Below are positions 17,647-28,409 of a stretch of DNA of 64,000 nucleotides, one piece after another. The notes under the pieces were generated by a model. It saw only the letters and a list, made by a program, of their open reading frames with translations, had not been told where the DNA came from and made no database searches. Positions within the stretch are counted from its first letter, which is position 1, and every line of letters begins with the position of its first letter. The translations under genes were made by a program, and so were the position numbers. The stretch is taken from the NCBI RefSeq assembly GCF_000304475.1, contig NC_018940.1, forward strand, positions 1,693,400-1,757,399, read 5' to 3'. The DNA is from Kazachstania africana CBS 2517 (lineage: Eukaryota > Ascomycota > Saccharomycetes > Saccharomycetales > Saccharomycetaceae).

Positions 17647-20547
17647 TTATTCCATGACGTCTTGTAAAAAGAATCCCAGAATTAAAATAAAATACATTAA
17701 TATCAAAACAGAACCTTTGAAGTAATTTGATTTTCCTTCTGCATAAAGATACGTGAAAATGAAAATGCTCGAAACTGTTGCAATTAGATCCCATCTGGGG
17801 AAAACTAACGGGAACATTTGCATTCTAATATCAATATTTTCTGGTATCATATTCCAAGTGTAAAATATGGAAAATAGGACTAAAGCCGGAAGTTGTAATA
17901 AACATACTTGAAGAGCATAAGCAGAGCCAATTTCCATGGACAATGCAACATTACCATGCATAGCAAAGGAAATGGCATTCAAAAATTCAGTAGTATTTGG
18001 GACTAATGCAAAGATAGTTAACCCTAAAAATTTTGGCTTTATTGATGGTATATCTTCCAGCACAGAATCTACACAAGAAACCAAAATTTCGGCAATCACA
18101 GCATAGAGTAGCGTTGCCAACAGCAATATTTGAGTGGATTTCGCCCTTGACCAGTTTGGTGCATCATGACCACCATTACTATCATCTTCCTCATTTACAG
18201 TGACACCATTCACATGTGTACTTATTGGATGTAAATCTAGTGAATTATCTTCTACAGTCATAACTGATTCCTTTGGCTGTTCAATTAACGGCAGCTGCCA
18301 GATCATCTTTGCATGCGTCCTCAAAGTGAACCACAATCCGATGGCATATGCCATAAAAAGGACAACAGCGCAAGATACGGACATAGGCTGGATTATATTT
18401 GTGAACAATTTATTATGCGTTAATGGGGGGCGAGTAAATGAACATTCTTGACTCGACAATGTCTTGAAAACTGTACTTATATTGACCGAATTTACCGTTT
18501 GTTCATCCCCACAAACCACTTTATAGTCCCCATGAATTTCGTAAATTGTTGTTGGGACAAACATAACGATCATAGAGAAGATTAGTAATGCAGAATTAAC
18601 ACCAGCACTTGCTGGGTTATATCTTTGAGTTTTCCTGTACAAAGCACCACCACACATAGATAAACCAGGTAAAAGCAATACTGCGCCCAATATAGAACCA
18701 ATCATAGAGCCCTCTACTAGAAGGCCTTTACTTTGCTTTAAGGCCACACAATAAAGGAAAACTTCTACAACAGTCGAAAAAAATGCATTGATGGCAGCAC
18801 CAAGACCCATTGAAGTCTGTGCAGAGATGGATGCTACGGCTTGTCCAATGTAAAAGGCCAAAGGAACAATTGACGCCAAACACAGAATGAAAATAGTCGA
18901 TTCATTGGTGAACCAAACATCAATGCCCCAGAAATGCTTCAACAGATAGAAATCAAGGATCGTGAAAAACACCAGTAATATTAGATTTACCACGATAACG
19001 TTTGTACCATCAACAGTGAATTTGTAGTAGTGCCAACCTGCAGCACGGAATGTACACAATAATATATTCCTAGTATCATCAGTATCGTCAGTGTCGCTTG
19101 TAATTGTGGTTATTTTATTATTACAAGAAAGGTCTCCTGTGTTATTAATAGAGGATGAAATATTTTTGTTTTTGTTTGTATTTCTGATGTGCTTAAAACC
19201 CAAAGCTAGGGGATGTCTCCTACAATGATACATTAGATTCCACAGTATGTTACTCATTGGAATGGTGAAAACAATTAACCAAGTCAGTAGCGCCAATAGT
19301 AGAACTAATGGCTCTACAATCAAGTGGAAAAGGATATAAAATAAGAATCTTCCTATAGTCCATTCACCTCTCCCAAAGTAACGTCTTTGCTGAAAACCTG
19401 ACTCCTGTTGTTCCGAAGAATTGCCAGCAAAGTTCGTTCTTTCCTGATTTGTCATATATTCCTGAATTGATCCATATGATGGATGATGCAAGCCATTATT
19501 GCTATTTGGCGAGTCGGGTATGAGGGTCTGAGATTGATGGAAGAATAATCTGTTACTATACGAGGTAACCCACTTATAGAACTGCTGTACTGTTATACCC
19601 TCGTCCTTATCTTCCTGTAAATAGTGCTCGTCAGAGTTTAAAAAGACTACTTTCCCAAAAGGCCATAGCAAATATTTAGCCATTCTCAAAAATACGATTG
19701 AATATTCTCTTGAAGACTTGGTAAACAACCCTAACACAACAACAAGAGAACCTGCAGCAGCAAATAGGACGTAGAGCAATACACCGCATGTCATGGCCCA
19801 AATAACGTTACTGATATGCACCAACGGTGTTATTGTTTTCAATTTAGTTTCATGAATATCTTCTGCAGCGGCTTTTTGAACGGATCTTTGTTTCTTATAC
19901 AAGGCAGGCTTCCAGATTCTTATACCAAACGGGTGTGTCTTGTTTATAGCATCTTGTCTCACTCTCAAAGTATACGATGCCAGCGATGAAGTAGTAGATG
20001 CATTATCAGGCTCATTTTCTAAATCATTATCGACACTAAAACGGGTATCTTCAGGATTCAGTTCTCCAAGGAGCAATTCATTGTTGGAATTAAGGCGTGG
20101 TGATCCATTGTGAGTGAGGAACCGATCACATTCAGCCGGTGATGATGGCAACTCAGCCTGAATGAAGTCTGGCGTGGAAATAACCGGAACTTTTGAAGAG
20201 CTCCTATTACCTGAAGGATGTATTTTTAAATTCGGTCTTGATTGCATGGGTGATATTGTATTCTTAATTGAATTTTTCAAATCTGGGTTTGATGGAGCAT
20301 TGATGACTTCGTTAGCATTTGTATGAATTAAATTTTCATCATCTGGTATGGGACTAAAAGTGTTTGAAGTTGCTATATTGAGGGAATTTTTGGAGGATTT
20401 GGTCTTGAACGGATATCTAGCGCCATCTTGTAAGGATTCTAGATACCGAATATCATCTTGAACTTCTCTTGGATCGTCATCCACACTAAAGACACGGTGG
20501 GAGTAAGATTGTTGGTCTTGATTATTCCTGATCTTTCTGCTTGACAT
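17647..20547 (-). CDS. VNX1: Vnx1, vacuolar Na+/H+ and K+/H+ exchanger of the CaCA superfamily
   Basis: The product has 966 residues, against 908 in S. cerevisiae. About 230 polar, Ser/Asn-rich cytosolic residues come first, then at least eleven hydrophobic segments with a long loop in the middle containing an Asp/Thr-rich stretch (TSDTDDTDDT). The two cation-exchanger repeats are visible as GLGAAINAFFSTVVEVFLYCVAL and ALVPNTTEFLNAISFAM; these replace the GNxxEL motif of true calcium exchangers, which is characteristic of the Vnx1 type. Family members move sodium and potassium into the vacuole in exchange for protons. Synteny with YNL320W fits YNL321W. A second hydrophilic loop (about residues 770-800) carries DSLDLHP and an Asp/Gly-rich segment. 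Confidence 0.92.
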   Translation of the reverse strand: MSSRKIRNNQDQQSYSHRVFSVDDDPREVQDDIRYLESLQDGARYPFKTKSSKNSLNIATSNTFSPIPDDENLIHTNANEVINAPSNPDLKNSIKNTISPMQSRPNLKIHPSGNRSSSKVPVISTPDFIQAELPSSPAECDRFLTHNGSPRLNSNNELLLGELNPEDTRFSVDNDLENEPDNASTTSSLASYTLRVRQDAINKTHPFGIRIWKPALYKKQRSVQKAAAEDIHETKLKTITPLVHISNVIWAMTCGVLLYVLFAAAGSLVVVLGLFTKSSREYSIVFLRMAKYLLWPFGKVVFLNSDEHYLQEDKDEGITVQQFYKWVTSYSNRLFFHQSQTLIPDSPNSNNGLHHPSYGSIQEYMTNQERTNFAGNSSEQQESGFQQRRYFGRGEWTIGRFLFYILFHLIVEPLVLLLALLTWLIVFTIPMSNILWNLMYHCRRHPLALGFKHIRNTNKNKNISSSINNTGDLSCNNKITTITSDTDDTDDTRNILLCTFRAAGWHYYKFTVDGTNVIVVNLILLVFFTILDFYLLKHFWGIDVWFTNESTIFILCLASIVPLAFYIGQAVASISAQTSMGLGAAINAFFSTVVEVFLYCVALKQSKGLLVEGSMIGSILGAVLLLPGLSMCGGALYRKTQRYNPASAGVNSALLIFSMIVMFVPTTIYEIHGDYKVVCGDEQTVNSVNISTVFKTLSSQECSFTRPPLTHNKLFTNIIQPMSVSCAVVLFMAYAIGLWFTLRTHAKMIWQLPLIEQPKESVMTVEDNSLDLHPISTHVNGVTVNEEDDSNGGHDAPNWSRAKSTQILLLATLLYAVIAEILVSCVDSVLEDIPSIKPKFLGLTIFALVPNTTEFLNAISFAMHGNVALSMEIGSAYALQVCLLQLPALVLFSIFYTWNMIPENIDIRMQMFPLVFPRWDLIATVSSIFIFTYLYAEGKSNYFKGSVLILMYFILILGFFLQDVME

Positions 20548-22255
20548 CTGTCAACTAGCTGAAGCAAAGATCTATGGTGGTAACACGATTACTGTTAATA
20601 GACTATTTAAATCAAAGTTTACTCTAAATATAAATTATATAGTTGGATTACATATACTTGTATGTTTTTATCATTGCCATAAAGGGAAACTGGGAGTTCC
20701 ACCTTCCAAAAAGAGTAAAGTAGGTGATTATACAATGATTAGGGTTCCGAGCGAAAATTAAATTAGGTCTGAAGTGAGGGCTGAAAAATATACCGAATAA
20801 AATATGACCTTCGATTTTGAGGACGGGTAACGACAGGATTTCCTTCCCCTGCACATTCTCGGGAAAACGCCATAGAGCCAACTTGCACGTATCTTTTACT
20901 GGCTTGCCTGATATAGGAACGAACGCGTTTCTATTGAAGTTCTTTCTGGAAGAGAGGATCAAGTAGCTCCGCGGTTAACGCTAGGAAACCTTTAACAAAC
21001 AAGAGGTTTGACTAAAGGAAGGAAATACTTAGAACAGCCCATATTCATTCATACCGTACTTACCTGCTGTGAAGCCGCTGAGTTTCCTCGGTATGTTTAC
21101 TTAACAGTACTCGTATTTCGAGAACTAGGCCCAATTATCACCTTATAATAAAACAATGGATTACCTGTGCATACCCACAATTTGGCAGTATGACGCCAAT
21201 TGAAACCTTGTCGACTACTGCGATATCTGGCAGAAAGAAGAAACTTTAAATCATTTTCTAAGTAGCACACCAAGAATAATAAACATTTCAACTTACTCGG
21301 AAAAAATTGACTACCTTGTCGCTTTGTCTACAATGTATTCGAAGTAACGTCGCATGTCGGCAGAGAGTAATAAGCGAATAACACAAGTTAGTGCTACCAT
21401 ACTTTAATTGTTATGACATAATATTAAAAATGGAACTGCTGTTGTGAGACTACGAACTTTCAGTTGAAAGGGATTTCCCCCTTGTGTATATTAGCGAATT
21501 CAAGAACATAGATAGTCTAAGTTTTGAGATAAACAGATATTGAGAGGACCAAGAACGGAGTGTCAATAATGACAAAACAGAAGGCAAAACTAAGCACAGA
21601 AAGGAACAAGAGCATCACGTGACAAACGGTTCGAGACTTCAAGAGTAATCCGGGTAATAGAGTCGATTTTTTCTTCTTTTTCGATTTTCTCTTTCCCCTT
21701 CTGAAATTATCTGAGCAGACCTCGGACAACGAGATCTAACACAAACGTACGTACTTCAGAAAAGCTTCGCAGAAGAATAAATCCAGATGCGTAAAGGAGC
21801 CCCTCCTAATTTGGAACCGCCAGGTATATCTGATGTCCGAATAAAGAATACGACTTCCCTTCAAGGAAATACAGTTACAGATTTTTCTTTCTTTGGGCTG
21901 CCTTGAAAGTACGGTTTTGAGTCCCCTGAGAGATGAAGGAGAGGGAAAGGCGGAAGAACCCTATTGAGATTGGTGTCCGCCGGGGGTGAGGAAGAAAAAG
22001 ACAGAGAACCTAGACGGAGAGTCTCCCTATCAGACCAATCCTTTCTTTTCAGACTTCAGAAAAGGGAAATTTTAGCAATTAAGGTTGTGTGCGTGTATAT
22101 GTCTCTGAGTCTAGTTATTAGGAAGTTCGTCGAGAAAGAACGGTAATCGTCGTCTGTAGACTTTTCATTTCTATAAAATGAACCTCGTTGACTTTCAACT
22201 TTTGTATGAAATACACTATACTCTTGGAATAACAGTAGTAACGTACAGGTTAACA
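20548..22255. other. Long VNX1-KRE1 intergenic region with Tbf1, Cbf1, Reb1 and STRE motifs
   Basis: There are 1708 bases between divergent genes. A TTAGGGTT (Tbf1-type) is at 20739-20746, TCACGTGA (Cbf1-type) at 21615-21622, CGGGTAA (Reb1) at 21651-21657, and CCCCT stress elements near 21797 and 21923. A minus-strand frame of 104 codons at 20648-20962 has no recognisable feature and I do not treat it as a gene. Purine-rich stretches occur at 21925-22030. LEM3, which neighbours KRE1 in S. cerevisiae, is not here. Confidence 0.55.
21615..21657. promoter_or_regulatory. Cbf1 (TCACGTGA) and Reb1 (CGGGTAA) sites
   Basis: A perfect TCACGTGA palindrome at 21615-21622 is followed 28 bp later by CGGGTAA at 21651-21657. 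Both lie about 600 bp upstream of the first Kre1-like gene. Motif evidence only. Confidence 0.45.
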
Positions 22256-22732
22256 ATGAGAATAATACCAAAGATAATATCGCTTTGTTTATTATTCACA
22301 CAGCTCGTGCAAAGTGCAACAACAGCAAGTACGGATGAAACCACTTCAACAATAGATAGACCGGATCCCTCCACAAAAGTAAGATCTGTAGTCACCTCCA
22401 TCTCAGTAGACAGTTACTTCACTGTGACAGAGGGCACTACTAAGACCTACACTTCTCTCAGAGACCCGACCTCCATTTATGTCACTATAACGACCGAAGG
22501 TGTAACACTAGTTGTCCAGACTACTTACGGTCAGGCCTTCAGCAGTCAATACACAGCAGTCGCAACCCCTTCATCTGGATCTATAGGCTTAGGTACTATC
22601 GAAGGTACAGTAGGCGTTGTCAAACCGGCAATGTACTATACGGTTACTAATAACGATGCCACTCATGCTTTTAATTCCAATCTTGCTGGAGTTATTGGGA
22701 GTATGATTGCGTTTATCACATTTCTCATATGA
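22256..22732 (+). CDS. KRE1: Kre1-like GPI-anchored cell wall protein, copy 1 of 3
   Basis: The product has 158 residues. A signal peptide (MRIIPKIISLCLLFTQLVQS) precedes a Ser/Thr-rich stretch, the family block with RPDPST, SVDSYFTVTEGTTKTYTSL, then FSSQYTAVATPSSGSIGLG, and a C-terminal hydrophobic tail that fits GPI attachment. In S. cerevisiae Kre1 is a wall protein needed for beta-1,6-glucan assembly and is also the membrane receptor of the K1 killer toxin; that protein is about 313 residues, so this copy is roughly half size and lacks the long Ser/Thr stalk. An in-frame ATG at 22178 would add 26 residues ahead of the signal peptide; I prefer 22256. Two relatives follow in tandem. Confidence 0.85.
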   Translation: MRIIPKIISLCLLFTQLVQSATTASTDETTSTIDRPDPSTKVRSVVTSISVDSYFTVTEGTTKTYTSLRDPTSIYVTITTEGVTLVVQTTYGQAFSSQYTAVATPSSGSIGLGTIEGTVGVVKPAMYYTVTNNDATHAFNSNLAGVIGSMIAFITFLI

Positions 22733-23649
22733 AGATAGAAAGGATAAGAAACTCAAGGACACTAAACAAACTGTTTGTAACATACATACATTATTTATAA
22801 TATCAAGATGAATATTCACAAATTTCTTTTTAAAGAACGAAATACCAGTATTCTCACCTGTCCGTAACTAATATCAGAAGCTGCGTGAATTTTTGTTGCA
22901 CCCGATACCATAACGTTACAATACAGTTCCATCACATTCAACATCAAAGAGTTATTTATTCGTATACGTTACTACCAATTCCATTTTGAGTAAAAAAAAA
23001 AATTTTAGCAGTAAAAAAAAATGCTGCTATTTCACACTAAAACGCAATTACTCCCGATTTTCCCCCCTTTCGTTTCGTTTTTGCATTCACACATTGTCAT
23101 TCCAAGAATGTTTCGCTCCTTCCTCATCGCTACTAACGTTGCCATTTTCAAGTCACTTTTTTACTGTTTTAAGTAGTTTCTACAAACTCATGATGGCGAG
23201 CTCAACGGAACAATAGCTTGTTCCGTCGTTTATTGCCCATGTAGCTGCAAAAGGGCTCTACCCGTTTGCGTATACTCATAGTATATGCTTCTGCAAGTGT
23301 CTCGGGCCTGCCGTCTCGACATGGCAATCAGACCTCGTGTTTGCACTGCTTTCTTGGCCTTTTCAAACCATCAGGTGCCAACAATTTTTTAAATAAAGGC
23401 TTGGCAAAAAATGGCCAGTTCGATAAGTAAAATTACGTACAAATGCATAGCGCGCCGTCAAAAACCGGCGTTCTTCCATCGTGAATAGTGGGAGGAAAAA
23501 GAAAAATTCGAACTGATCAATCGATTGTTCATCCTCGAAGTGCCAACTTTGCATTTCTTAGCAACAAAATTCCAAGTCACTTTTAACAAGAAAGTTAACG
23601 AGCTCACATTTCAATCAAGAAAACAAGAAAGACAACAACAACGGTCCCG
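22733..23649. other. Intergenic region between Kre1-like copies 1 and 2
   Basis: There are 917 bases with A-tracts near 22988-23025 and a perfect inverted repeat at 23205-23226. No reading frame here resembles a protein family. It should serve as the promoter of copy 2. Confidence 0.6.
23205..23226. promoter_or_regulatory. Perfect 9-bp inverted repeat with CGG-N14-CCG geometry
   Basis: ACGGAACAA (23205-23213) and its reverse complement TTGTTCCGT (23218-23226) flank the spacer TAGC. The CGG and CCG triplets are 14 bases apart, the layout of an inverted site for a Zn2Cys6 zinc-cluster dimer. It lies about 425 bp upstream of the second Kre1-like gene. A transcript hairpin is the other reading. 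Confidence 0.5.
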
Positions 23650-24165
23650 ATGAAGTTCACGATAGCTTTTCTTTGGACACTACTGTTACGTTACACAGTC
23701 GCATCGACTACTTCAAGCTCGACATATGATTCAGTAACAAGCTCTTCCAACGGTGAATCATCATCATTGTCCTGGATTTCTAGACCTGATCCTTCCACTG
23801 CATTCACATCTCTTCCTAAATCTGCCGTCACAACTTTGTCCATCGATTCAATGTATACTATCACGGAAGGTACCACTAAGACTTACACCTCCTCCAGATC
23901 AGCAACAAGCATATGGGTTACTGTAGTCTCTGCAGGTGTCACCATTACAGTACAAACTACATTTGCTCAAAGATTCAGCTCTCAATACACTGCTGTTGCT
24001 AGTCCATCTTCTGGATCCGTAGGTTTAGGTTCCATTTCTGGCAGTGTCGGATACGTTAAGAGCACCTTAGAATACACCATTACAGACGGGGCCAATGGCA
24101 TGAGACTATTGAACAGTGGCTCTGCTGTTGGATTGATTGCCATGTTCATTACCTTGTTTATTTAG
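23650..24165 (+). CDS. KRE1: Kre1-like GPI-anchored cell wall protein, copy 2 of 3
   Basis: The product has 171 residues. Signal peptide MKFTIAFLWTLLLRYTVAS, then a Ser-rich segment, RPDPSTAFTSLP, the block SIDSMYTITEGTTKTYTSS with SATSIWVTVV, FAQRFSSQYTAVASPSSGSV, and a hydrophobic GPI-type tail ending MFITLFI. Among the three copies this one keeps the S. cerevisiae-like SRSATSIWVTV segment best, so it is a good candidate for the true orthologue of YNL322C. The expected role is beta-1,6-glucan assembly at the wall. It shares orientation with the other two copies, and each has its own upstream gap of 650-1700 bp, so they are separate transcription units. Confidence 0.87.
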   Translation: MKFTIAFLWTLLLRYTVASTTSSSTYDSVTSSSNGESSSLSWISRPDPSTAFTSLPKSAVTTLSIDSMYTITEGTTKTYTSSRSATSIWVTVVSAGVTITVQTTFAQRFSSQYTAVASPSSGSVGLGSISGSVGYVKSTLEYTITDGANGMRLLNSGSAVGLIAMFITLFI

Positions 24166-24812
24166 AAGCTCTTAGACTCATCCTCCAACTATCTCTTAGG
24201 AGTTCCTTTCTCCTAATCATATCTTCATGAATATTCTATGTATCCAATGTGATAAATTCACACATATAACAGTATAAATTAGTTTGAAATATATATTTTT
24301 AAAAAAGTTATTGCTTAAAAATTGCAAACTGAAGCCAACCATTTCCAATTCAACAATTGAAACATTCTTTTTTTAGAAACTTATATATAGTTCGTAAAAA
24401 GAATACCAAAACCCTCAAAAGGTACGCACATAAAGATGTCTTAAGGATCATTTTAAACCCTCGTAAAACCTTTGTGTCATTGCTGCAAAACTGGAAGCAT
24501 CCATTGCCTTCTTCCGATGCGTCAATTTTTTTGCAGGATAAAAATAGAAGTGTCAGTATACAAACAGTTACTTTATATCGTTAAATAGTAGTATCATACG
24601 ATCCACCGCCCTTTACGGTATCGTTAGTCGTCATCAAACCCGAAAGTATCTGTACTTACTGTCCTTATAAATAATCACATATCGTTGGAAGTCAGCTTGC
24701 TTTCCTTTTCTTGGAGTCATAATATGTGGCCATATCTTTTTTGTATAAAATCAGATACTAACTCTGCTTGGTGACGTTGAAACCAAATCCATCAGTACTT
24801 TACTAATACAAA
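24166..24812. other. Intergenic region between Kre1-like copies 2 and 3
   Basis: There are 647 bases, AT-rich at the left, with a TATA-like stretch near 24665. No gene or clear regulatory motif is seen beyond this. Confidence 0.55.
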
Positions 24813-25280
24813 ATGAAACTCTCATTAATTTTATCATATTTATTCATATTCCCCATTTCTTTGGTATATACTTCATCTATTGAACCCACAACGTCGAGAG
24901 AAAGACCAGACCCATCAACTGCATTCACGCCACCCCCAAAAGTCCCAGTAACAACTCTTTCAGTTGACAGTTACTATACCTACACAGATGGCACGACAAC
25001 ATATACATCCTTGAGGGAAGCCACCGATATTTGGGTCACTATAACGAGTAATGGTGTAGTATTTACCACATCTACCACATATATACAGAGATTCAGTAGT
25101 CAATATACTTCGATCGCCACACCGTCAGCAGGCAGTATTGGGTTAGGTACCATTTCTGGCACAGTAGGTATTGTAAGAGAGCCATTACAATTAACTATAT
25201 CCAATGCGGCTGTCAACAAACTTTCACATTCAGGTAAATTATTTGGCCTGTTAACTCTACTCTTAACATGGTTTATTTAA
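24813..25280 (+). CDS. KRE1: Kre1-like GPI-anchored cell wall protein, copy 3 of 3
   Basis: The product has 155 residues, the shortest copy. Signal peptide MKLSLILSYLFIFPISLVYT is followed almost directly by RPDPSTAFTPPP, SVDSYYTYTDGTTTYTSL, ATDIWVTITSNGV, IQRFSSQYTSIATPSAGSIG and LGTISGTVGIV, then a short hydrophobic GPI tail. Its YTDGTTTYTSL lacks the extra Lys-Thr insertion shared by copies 1 and 2 (EGTTKTYTS), so it branches differently from them. It lies between copy 2 and FIG4, the exact S. cerevisiae KRE1 position apart from the missing LEM3. Role as for the other copies. Confidence 0.87.
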   Translation: MKLSLILSYLFIFPISLVYTSSIEPTTSRERPDPSTAFTPPPKVPVTTLSVDSYYTYTDGTTTYTSLREATDIWVTITSNGVVFTTSTTYIQRFSSQYTSIATPSAGSIGLGTISGTVGIVREPLQLTISNAAVNKLSHSGKLFGLLTLLLTWFI

Positions 25281-25658
25281 ACGAACCAAAAAGCATCCAT
25301 GTACAGATAAGTAGAAGATCTAGTATATATTTTATAGAGACTAATCGAACTTCAGGTACGATTTTTTCAATATGTTTTACTTTATGGTGTGAAGAAGGCT
25401 TAGGCAACGAGTCAATACAAATTATTCTAGGAGGTGGAAAGTCAATAGGATTGTCTTAAATGAAAGTTAGAAACTTCACAATGGTAATGTTCGGAGAAAT
25501 GTGTTCTCGTCATACAGACTCTTTGCGCACGTGACATAAACTTCTTTTAAATTCGTATGCGAACGGCAATACTGTATCAAGGCCCATCCATATATAGAAA
25601 CCTGTATACACAGCAATTGGGAAAGAAATTGCACTTGGATACTCATCATTAACATGCC
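25281..25658. other. FIG4 promoter region with a Cbf1-type site
   Basis: There are 378 bases between the third Kre1-like gene and FIG4. GCACGTGAC with its CACGTG core is at 25528-25533, about 126 bp before the FIG4 ATG, followed by a TATA-like element near 25591. A short frame at 25268-25459 overlapping the Kre1 stop is not convincing. Confidence 0.5.
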
Positions 25659-28409
25659 ATGAGTTCAAGTACACCCCCTCCACCAGTACTGACTGAAGAC
25701 ATAGGCAGCGCTGATAACAATGTGAAGATTAACGATAATGAGGGGAGCACAACAAGTCTGAATAGTAATAATAATAATAATATTCCTAAAATCCATCCAT
25801 TGGCAATAAGTCCAGATAAACAAAGAAAAACTACTAAATTTGTGTTAAGCAAATATACTATCTATCAAACTAAAGAAAGAATGTACATTGTTGGTTCAAA
25901 TAAGAGGGAAACAATGTTTCGAATACTGGAAATTGACTTAACTGTACCGCAAGATGAACTAAGCTTACTCGAAGACAATGTCTTTTTTACTAGAAGTGAA
26001 ATTATGGAGGTTCTATCTGGACTCGAAGAGGCAAGCGAAGAAGGATTGCGTAAAATACTAACCTGCTATGGTTTGTTAGGGTTCATAAAGTTCACCGGCT
26101 GCTACTATCTGCTCGTAGTTACCAAATATAGCCAGGTAGCCGTTATTGGAGGGCACTCGTGCTATCATATCGATGGAACAGATTTGGTTCCTTTATCTAA
26201 CAATTATAAAGTGCCAGATAAATATTCGATTGAAGCGAAACTGATGTTAACCTGCCAAAATTTGGATCTTTCGAAGACGTTTTACTTCAGTTACACTTAT
26301 GATCTAACAAATAACTTACAAACCAATATATTAAGAGAGAAGCTAAAAGCAGTGGGAAAGGATGATATTTCAATTCCGATTGGTATTCCAAATTATAACG
26401 AAATGTACATATGGAATAATTATTTATTAGAGCCAATTTTCAAATGTTTTAACGCCGTTTATGACTGGTTTCAGTGCATTATACATGGCTTTATTGATCA
26501 AGTTAATGTGTCAGTGATGAGTAAGAGTGTTTACATTACTTTAATTGCAAGAAGGTCTCATCATTTTGCTGGAGCACGTTTCCTGAAAAGAGGTGTAAAT
26601 AATCAAGGTTTTGTGGCTAATGAAGTGGAAACAGAACAAATCGTCTCTGATATGATCCTTACCTCTTTTCACAAACCAGGAAACGGTTACTTTGATAATG
26701 ATTGTTACACTTCTTTTGTTCAACACAGAGGGTCAATTCCCTTATACTGGACCCAAGAGGCTTCAAACTTGACTGGGAAACCACCAATCGAAATTAATGT
26801 GAGAGACCCTTATTTTGCACCAGCAGCGCTACATTTTGATAAGTTATTTCAAAGATATGGTGGTGGTAATATTCAAGTCTTGAATCTTATAAAAACAAAA
26901 GAAAAGAAGCCAAGAGAGACAAAACTGCTGAAAGAATTCGAGCAATGCATAGCTTATTTGAACAAATTTCTACCCGTCAATATGCAAATAGAATATATTT
27001 CATGGGATATGAGCAAGGCTTCTAAGCAAGATGATCATGGTCAGGGAGTAATAGAGTTTTTAGAGAAATATGCGTTAGATTCAGTAACAAAAACTGGTAT
27101 TTTTCATAATGGGGCGAATTTTAAGACGACAAAGATTCAGGAAGGTATTTGTAGAAGCAATTGTATTGATTGTTTAGATAGGACAAATGCTGCACAATTT
27201 GTCATAGGCAAAAGAGCTTTGGGTATGCAACTCAAGGAGTTGAGCATTATCGATGACAGCTTTTTAGAATATGATTCAGATATCGTAAATATACTCACGG
27301 AATTATTTCATGATTTAGGTGATACAATCGCTTTGCAATATAGTGGCTCGCATTTAGTAAACACAATGGCGACATATAGAAAGATTAATCAGTGGAGTTC
27401 TCATTCAAGAGATATGATTGAAAGTATTAAAAGATTTTATAGTAATTCATTCATGGACGCTCAACGACAAGATGCTATCAATCTGTTTTTGGGTCATTAT
27501 ATTTGGCAGGAAGGTTCCCCCTCTTTATGGGAAATGAATACAGATTTTTATCTTCATAATGATTATCCTGAAGATAGACCCAAAAGGAGTTATACACATT
27601 GGTGGAATGATTACCACATAAAAAACCTCAAAAAGCTGATGAAAGAAGAAATAGTCGATAAATCAAATGACGTAACTCTCAGAAGTACTATAGAGAATGT
27701 TAAGGGTTACCCTGGTGCCTTTGACAATTATTGGAATGAGTACTATGTGCCAAGAAGTTTGACTTGGTTTCAAGACTTATTTGCATACAACATGAATTCG
27801 ACGAGAAGGTATCACGGAAATAAGAAACGGGGAGAAGAATCATCAATTTTCAAGGCTAGAAAGCCAAGTTGGTTGAACAAAAAACTGAAATCAATATTAA
27901 AGGAATATGAATACGGACAGTCGACTACAGGAAAGGCCAACAATGCAGACAGAGATATGAAGCCTACAAAATTATCCCTGAATGATGAACTACTATTGAG
28001 CACATCTCTGCTTGAAAAATTTACAAACTCAAGATCAATCTTATCTGATAAAATGGGTTTGGTCTCAAATAACTGCTTTCCTATCTTTTCAGAACAAGGG
28101 TCTTTCAGTGATTTAGATTTCCCAAACACATCATGCATGGAATACCTAGAAAACGATACAGCTATACATGGCAAACCATGCTTACTTGATGACCCAGATA
28201 CCGTGATAAGAGGTAATGTATCATCCAGAAACTATTTTAACGGTGCATCTCCCGACACGGATTTTTATGCAAAGCTTGAAAGTGACCTCACCACACCATT
28301 AGATAACTATAATAAATATTTTGATATGTCTCCAGAGGTAAATGATGCTGATATGAAGCTTTATAACGATAGCATGGAGAAGGTGTCCAACAGTCTGGTA
28401 TTCCTATGA
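25659..28409 (+). CDS. FIG4: Fig4, phosphatidylinositol 3,5-bisphosphate 5-phosphatase (Sac domain)
   Basis: The product has 916 residues, against 879 in S. cerevisiae. The N-terminal ~45 residues are Pro/Asn-rich and unstructured. A Sac phosphatase domain covers about 100-600; the catalytic Cx5R motif is CIDCLDRTN with Cys502 and Arg508, so the enzyme should be active. Family landmarks include FKPGNGYF-like and [12 protein letters not shown]. The C-terminal third is Asn/Ser-rich. Fig4 forms a complex with the lipid kinase Fab1 and scaffold Vac14 on the vacuole and both makes and turns over PI(3,5)P2, which controls vacuole size. The long Asn tract comes from a short AAT repeat at about 25765-25785. 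Position matches YNL325C. Confidence 0.95.
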   Translation: MSSSTPPPPVLTEDIGSADNNVKINDNEGSTTSLNSNNNNNIPKIHPLAISPDKQRKTTKFVLSKYTIYQTKERMYIVGSNKRETMFRILEIDLTVPQDELSLLEDNVFFTRSEIMEVLSGLEEASEEGLRKILTCYGLLGFIKFTGCYYLLVVTKYSQVAVIGGHSCYHIDGTDLVPLSNNYKVPDKYSIEAKLMLTCQNLDLSKTFYFSYTYDLTNNLQTNILREKLKAVGKDDISIPIGIPNYNEMYIWNNYLLEPIFKCFNAVYDWFQCIIHGFIDQVNVSVMSKSVYITLIARRSHHFAGARFLKRGVNNQGFVANEVETEQIVSDMILTSFHKPGNGYFDNDCYTSFVQHRGSIPLYWTQEASNLTGKPPIEINVRDPYFAPAALHFDKLFQRYGGGNIQVLNLIKTKEKKPRETKLLKEFEQCIAYLNKFLPVNMQIEYISWDMSKASKQDDHGQGVIEFLEKYALDSVTKTGIFHNGANFKTTKIQEGICRSNCIDCLDRTNAAQFVIGKRALGMQLKELSIIDDSFLEYDSDIVNILTELFHDLGDTIALQYSGSHLVNTMATYRKINQWSSHSRDMIESIKRFYSNSFMDAQRQDAINLFLGHYIWQEGSPSLWEMNTDFYLHNDYPEDRPKRSYTHWWNDYHIKNLKKLMKEEIVDKSNDVTLRSTIENVKGYPGAFDNYWNEYYVPRSLTWFQDLFAYNMNSTRRYHGNKKRGEESSIFKARKPSWLNKKLKSILKEYEYGQSTTGKANNADRDMKPTKLSLNDELLLSTSLLEKFTNSRSILSDKMGLVSNNCFPIFSEQGSFSDLDFPNTSCMEYLENDTAIHGKPCLLDDPDTVIRGNVSSRNYFNGASPDTDFYAKLESDLTTPLDNYNKYFDMSPEVNDADMKLYNDSMEKVSNSLVFL

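Noticed and set aside
20648..20962. 104-codon frame on the minus strand upstream of VNX1
   Set aside because: No domain, no biased composition and no family resemblance; more likely chance in a long intergenic stretch.
21625..21650. GGTTCGAGACT resembling a tRNA B box
   Set aside because: The flanking sequence cannot form acceptor and anticodon stems.
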